Below are positions 60,746 to 64,000 of a DNA stretch of 64,000 nt, piece by piece. Numbering within the stretch: position 1 is the stretch's first letter; every line of letters begins with the position of its first letter. Under the pieces are notes generated by a model. It had not been told where the DNA came from. It worked only from the letters and a program-made list of their open reading frames with translations, and ran no database searches. A program made the position numbers and the translations under genes. Source of the stretch: Bedellia somnulentella (lineage: Eukaryota > Arthropoda > Insecta > Lepidoptera > Bedelliidae); the NCBI GenBank assembly GCA_963576735.1, contig OY755197.1:2368501-2432500 (forward strand), given 5' to 3'.

Positions 60746-61200
60746 TATCATATGATCCAGTTGCAAAGCATATAGCAGGCTTGAATCAGCTTTCGTGGTT
60801 TCGAGTAAGGCTACTAGAGTTGATTGTGTTGTACGCACGTGAATCGCGCGTGGGACATTCGTAAACAATGTTTTGCCTCAGGGCCTGATTCAGGTGAATT
60901 TTCACCAATTTTATGTACATGTAGACATAAATTAGTAAAGTACAAATTGAACCTAGCTTTCGTATTTTCCTGGATGACGGAAGTAATAGTTTTTAAAACG
61001 TTTTCATAATTTTAAAACTTTAATTTCTAATAGATTTGTTATTAATGCAGTTTTGTAGTACACAGTATAAATTCCAAAAAAGGGGCCATGGCTAGCAAAT
61101 CGGTAATTTTTCTACACATTTTCAACGTGAAAAAAGTGAGAAAAAGATTATAATTAAGATATTGGATTGAATCAGGCGTTACTTTGCGGAAGTCCATAGC
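60746..61200. other. No recognisable feature
   Basis: AT-rich, no supported gene or repeat. Confidence 0.35.
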
Positions 61201-61515
61201 AATACTAATATTAATAAATTTCTTCGCTTAATTCCGCTAAATAATACCTGCAGTCTTCATGCAACATGCACTGTGCACCGCCCGCCCTTCCACTTACAAG
61301 AAATCGAAAAGCAGACAATGCACTACACACACACCCGCAAGCGAAAACCACAGGCAACCACAAATATGCGACGCGTTTCGACTCAACACGAGTCATTGAC
61401 GAGCAGTTAGTAGACAGTTCGGCAGCTGACCACCGAGTGCCGGTCATACGATTTTGCTGAGGAGTTTCTATCTCCAAAGCTCTGGCTACCCCTTTTTGGG
61501 AATCATAGCCGTTTT

Positions 61516-61797
61516 CTAACAAGATACGGGGAGCACGTGGCAGCATTCAGAAACGACCATCCAGAAAGGTCTCACTTTGCGAAACATCTATTGGATACTG
61601 GACACGTTCTCCCCGATAATCATAATCTGGAGATTTCACATAATTGTAATAAGGGATTAAGATTATGTCTTTTAGAGAAACTTGAAATCTCCAGATATGA
61701 TAATGATAATTCCGTTGCACTGCTGAATGAACAGCTGGGCTACACCGTTTCCCCACTTTTGACAATGTTTTCCAATAATATAGTCACTCGTCATTGA
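61516..61797 (+). pseudogene. Penelope-like GIY-YIG endonuclease, C-terminal piece
   Basis: Reads LTRYGEHVAAFRNDHPERSH, FAKHLLDTGHVLPDN, GLRLCLLEKLEISRYDNDN and VALLNEQLG before the stop. The pattern RY.EH..A.R....S.FA.HL...H followed by LLEKLEI and LNEQ is that of the GIY-YIG endonuclease at the C-terminus of Penelope-like reverse transcriptases. The GIY and YIG blocks themselves and the reverse transcriptase are missing, so it is inactive. The open frame starts at GTG 61537, but homology begins earlier. Confidence 0.7.
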
Positions 61798-61884
61798 TGT
61801 TCTTTGGGTGGGGGAGTGGGGAGCCTGGCTTATAAATATAACCGCCAAATCGTATGACCGGCACTCGGTGGTCAGCTGCCGAAC

Positions 61885-61945
61885 TGTCTACTATCTTCTC
61901 GTCAATGACTCTTGTTGAGTCGAAACGCGTCGCATGTTTGTGGTT
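61885..61945 (+). ncRNA. Possible degenerate hammerhead ribozyme in Penelope-like repeat
   Basis: CGTCAATGACTCTTGTTGAG then TCGAAACGCGTCGC: an ATGA box, an ACTC/GAGT stem with TTGTT loop, and the GAAAC box. The inverse repeat has the same (61370-61405). The box that should read CTGATGA is altered, so activity is doubtful. Hammerhead motifs are known in Penelope-like terminal repeats. Confidence 0.35.
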
Positions 61946-62101
61946 GCCTGTGGTTTTCGCTTGCGGGTGTGTGTGTAGTGCATTGTCTGCTTTTCAATTT
62001 CTTGTAAGTGGAAGGGCGGGCGGTGCACAGTGCATGTTGCATGAAGACTGCAGGTATTATTTAGCGGAATTAAGCGAAGAAATTTATTAATATTAGTATT
62101 G

Positions 62102-62229
62102 ATTATAATTAAAACAACTATTGATTTTTGGATATTTTAATCGCGTGTTATTACATTATTTTTAAAGCCATTATTTTTAATAACACGCGATTAAAATATC
62201 CGAAAATCAATAGTTGTTTTAATTATAAT
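62102..62229. mobile_element. Palindromic Penelope-like end pair
   Basis: ATAATTAAAACAACTATTGA and TTTTAATCGCGTGTTATTA, followed by the near-perfect inverse ending AATAGTTGTTTTAATTAT. The same block in single form is at 23990 and 24434. Confidence 0.6.
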
Positions 62230-62261
62230 GTGCAATCGTGAAAATCTTAGAAAATACTAGG

Positions 62262-62398
62262 AGAAAAAGATTGTGAAATAAACGATATGGTTGGTGATGA
62301 GTCTCCAATCACATCATCCGACGTGCTTATTAACCTTGTACGAAGCATTCAGAAAGTAATGGGTTAGTGCTATTGTAAGCCAACACTACACAAGTAAA
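62262..62398 (-). mobile_element. SINE-I, diverged, tail half missing
   Basis: AAGATTGTGAAATAAACGAT, GGTTGGTGATGAGTCTCC, GTAAGCCAACACTACACA. Confidence 0.65.
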
Positions 62399-62670
62399 TC
62401 TGATCAAAATCTAATAATGATAATTGTAGGCGCAAATAAAACCAAGTCCCACCCTGCTCGATCATAAAACAGAAATGTTTATGTTTACGAAGCTGATAAC
62501 GAGACCAAACAATAATTTCACAAGGTACTGTCATCAAAAACCGACAACTACCGTCTACTGTAGTAAGGTTACTATTTTTTTTATTTTCCCAGTTTCAGTT
62601 GTAAAAGAAGCCTTAGTTAGTTACTAGACAACAATAAATTTGGCAGAATGACATTGTTTTTTTACTTTCT

Positions 62671-62943
62671 ATTTATTGAATTTTAACATAACATATACTC
62701 ACGGCTATAAATCCCTAGAGGGGGTAGCCAGAGCAAAGGAATTAGAAATTCCTCAGCCACTTTTGGAAATAAGAGTGGGGAAAAGATGGTAAAAGTAAAG
62801 GTTGTTGGTGATGGGTCTCCAACCGCGTCGCCCAAAAATCCCTTAAAAGCCCCAATACCGTTAGTCGCCTCTTACGTACACCCATCGGTAGAAACGGGGT
62901 AGTGCTATTCTAAGCCGACACTACACGGCAATTTATTGAATTT
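62671..62943 (-). mobile_element. SINE-I, type A, with perfect 13-bp target duplication
   Basis: Body 62684-62930; ATTTATTGAATTT at 62671-62683 and 62931-62943. Confidence 0.93.
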
Positions 62944-62965
62944 ATATAATATATTTAAAAGAATA

Positions 62966-63170
62966 ACCGTGATAGCTATCGTTGGTAGTATCGTTTATCG
63001 TTCAAACGATGAGGGTACAAATTCCGGGTCGGGCCTACCTACACTAATTTGTCTTTTCTAAAGTCATATGTGTGGTTAATTTATCATGGGTTGGTAACGG
63101 TTAGGGAAAACATCGTGAGAAAACCTACATGGTTTAATAATACTTAGATATGTGACAATATATTTGCACA
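62966..63170 (+). mobile_element. SINE-II 5' part, diverged
   Basis: CCGTGATAGCTATCGTTGG, TTCCGGGTCGGGCCTACC, GTGTGGTTAATTTATCATGG, GGGAAAACATCGTGAG. Confidence 0.7.
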
Positions 63171-63305
63171 AATAGGCTTCACAGATAATAATCCAAGTTT
63201 AATACAAGGAGGAAACATAATATAATAAATTAAAAGTAAAGTATAGTAAATAAATAATATGTATAAAATGTTTCTATCAGTGATGTACAATAAAGATAAA
63301 ATAAA

Positions 63306-63540
63306 CAAACATATACTCACGGCTATAAATCCCTTAACGGGTTAGCCAGAGCTTCGGAATAAGAATTTCCTTAGCCACTCTTGGAAGTTGATTGGGGAAA
63401 AGATGGTCATAATAAATATTTTTGGTCTCTAACCACATCTCCCAGAAAGACTTAAAAAACCCCTAGACCCTTAGTCGCCTCTTATGACTACCCACGGGTA
63501 GAAATGGGGCAGTGTTATTCTAAGCCAATACTACACGACA
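63306..63540 (-). mobile_element. SINE-I, type B
   Basis: CCCTTAACGGGTTAGCCAG, ACTACCCACGGGTAGAAATG, TGTTATTCTAAGCC. Confidence 0.87.
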
Positions 63541-63845
63541 AAATAAAATAAAATGCTTGATTTTTAAATATAGAGTCAATAAACGTGTGAGGATTTAACA
63601 AACCTAATTTAGTAATCAAAGCTAAAAGCCAAAAGCTAAAAGCTAAAGCCTACTTAAATTTGTAACAAACTGTTGAATTTCCGCTTACCAAAAGCTAATT
63701 ATGACAATGCTTAGCTGAGCCAAATCCAGCTGAGCAAATGTTTCATTATTCTCAGATTACACTTGAATGGCTACCCCCAATGGTGATTTGGAAGGATGAC
63801 AATTCGTTTCCCATCTGGCGTTAAGAAAATCGTTTTATTATTTAA

Positions 63846-63972
63846 CTAGTGGCCACGAATTCGCCGGCTTCCGTAAACAAATATTTAAGATTTATTCTAT
63901 TACTGCTCACCCCATACGTAATTTAGCATGATGATGAGCTTACTTTACCTTTTAAGGTCCCATGATACACTT
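63846..63972 (-). mobile_element. Helitron 3' part, Lep1-like, cut by SINE-I
   Basis: CTAG at 63846, GTGGCCACGAATTCGCCGGC, ACTGCTCACCCCATACG; stops where the next SINE-I begins. Confidence 0.6.
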
Positions 63973-64000
63973 GCTGTGTAGTGTCGGCTTAGAATAACAT
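63973..64000 (+). mobile_element. SINE-I, start only (window edge)
   Basis: GCTGTGTAGTGTCGGC at the right edge; the rest lies outside the window. Confidence 0.85.

Larger units (their letters stand above)
61201..62101. mobile_element. Penelope-like element relic with inverted terminal repeats
   Basis: Two ~250-bp repeats in inverse orientation: 61201-61455 and 61847-62101 (for example AATACTAATATTAATAAATT and its inverse, ATGCACTGTGCACCGCCCGC and its inverse). Between them is a piece of the C-terminal endonuclease ORF. A 57-bp SINE-I scrap (61456-61512) sits between the left repeat and the ORF. Penelope-like elements are known for terminal repeats in direct or inverted order. Confidence 0.7.

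Overview
This is a eukaryotic, AT-rich, intron-containing and very repeat-rich window, almost certainly from a moth or butterfly (Lepidoptera). The evidence is an R4-clade non-LTR element of the Dong type (described from Bombyx) inserted in TAA repeats, tRNA-headed SINEs, Lep1-like short Helitrons (TC...CTAG), a mariner with TA target duplications, a Penelope-like relic and many CR1/Jockey-like and RTE-like LINE ends. There are no bacterial features. No complete host gene lies in the window.

Layout. 0-4.9 kb: LINE 3' end at the left edge, SINE debris, a tRNA-headed SINE split by a CR1/Jockey-like LINE on the minus strand, and a short Helitron. 4.9-8.85 kb: a full-length Dong-like R4 element with one intact 1200-codon ORF (RT, CCHC-type knuckle with its His changed, restriction-like endonuclease). 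9.5-14 kb: SINEs, a 1294-bp mariner with one frameshift, and a badly decayed antisense Dong relative. 14-16 kb: two broken LINE pieces. 16-17.7 kb: no recognisable content. 18-26 kb: SINEs, short inverted-repeat elements and a second, 5'-truncated Dong copy nested in a LINE tail nested in a SINE. 26-33 kb: palindromic elements and SINEs. 33.8-37.6 kb: a duplicated block whose two copies carry different insertions. 38-45.8 kb: MITEs, SINEs, Helitrons and an RTE-like LINE inserted with a textbook 5' inversion. 46-52 kb: two spliced exons of a host TGF-beta-superfamily ligand (minus strand, signal peptide plus start of the prodomain), with decayed tandem copies of both exons. 52-64 kb: more SINEs, a tandem SINE array, LINE ends and a Penelope-like relic.

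The dominant repeat, here called SINE-I, is about 250 bp. It starts near TGTGTAGTGTCGGCTTAG, ends GCCGTGAGTATATG(TATG)n, and occurs about 60 times in both orientations, in three subtypes (A, B, C). Its last ~50 bp match the 3' end of the RTE-like LINE present here at 45.7 kb and 55.1 kb, the expected arrangement for a SINE that borrows a LINE's reverse transcriptase. Two tRNA-headed SINEs (SINE-II, ~320 bp, and SINE-III) are rarer. Strand given for repeats is the sense strand of the element. Names SINE-I/II/III, MITE-cg and MITE-tac are working names for this record. All family assignments were made by reading the sequence; no database search was run.
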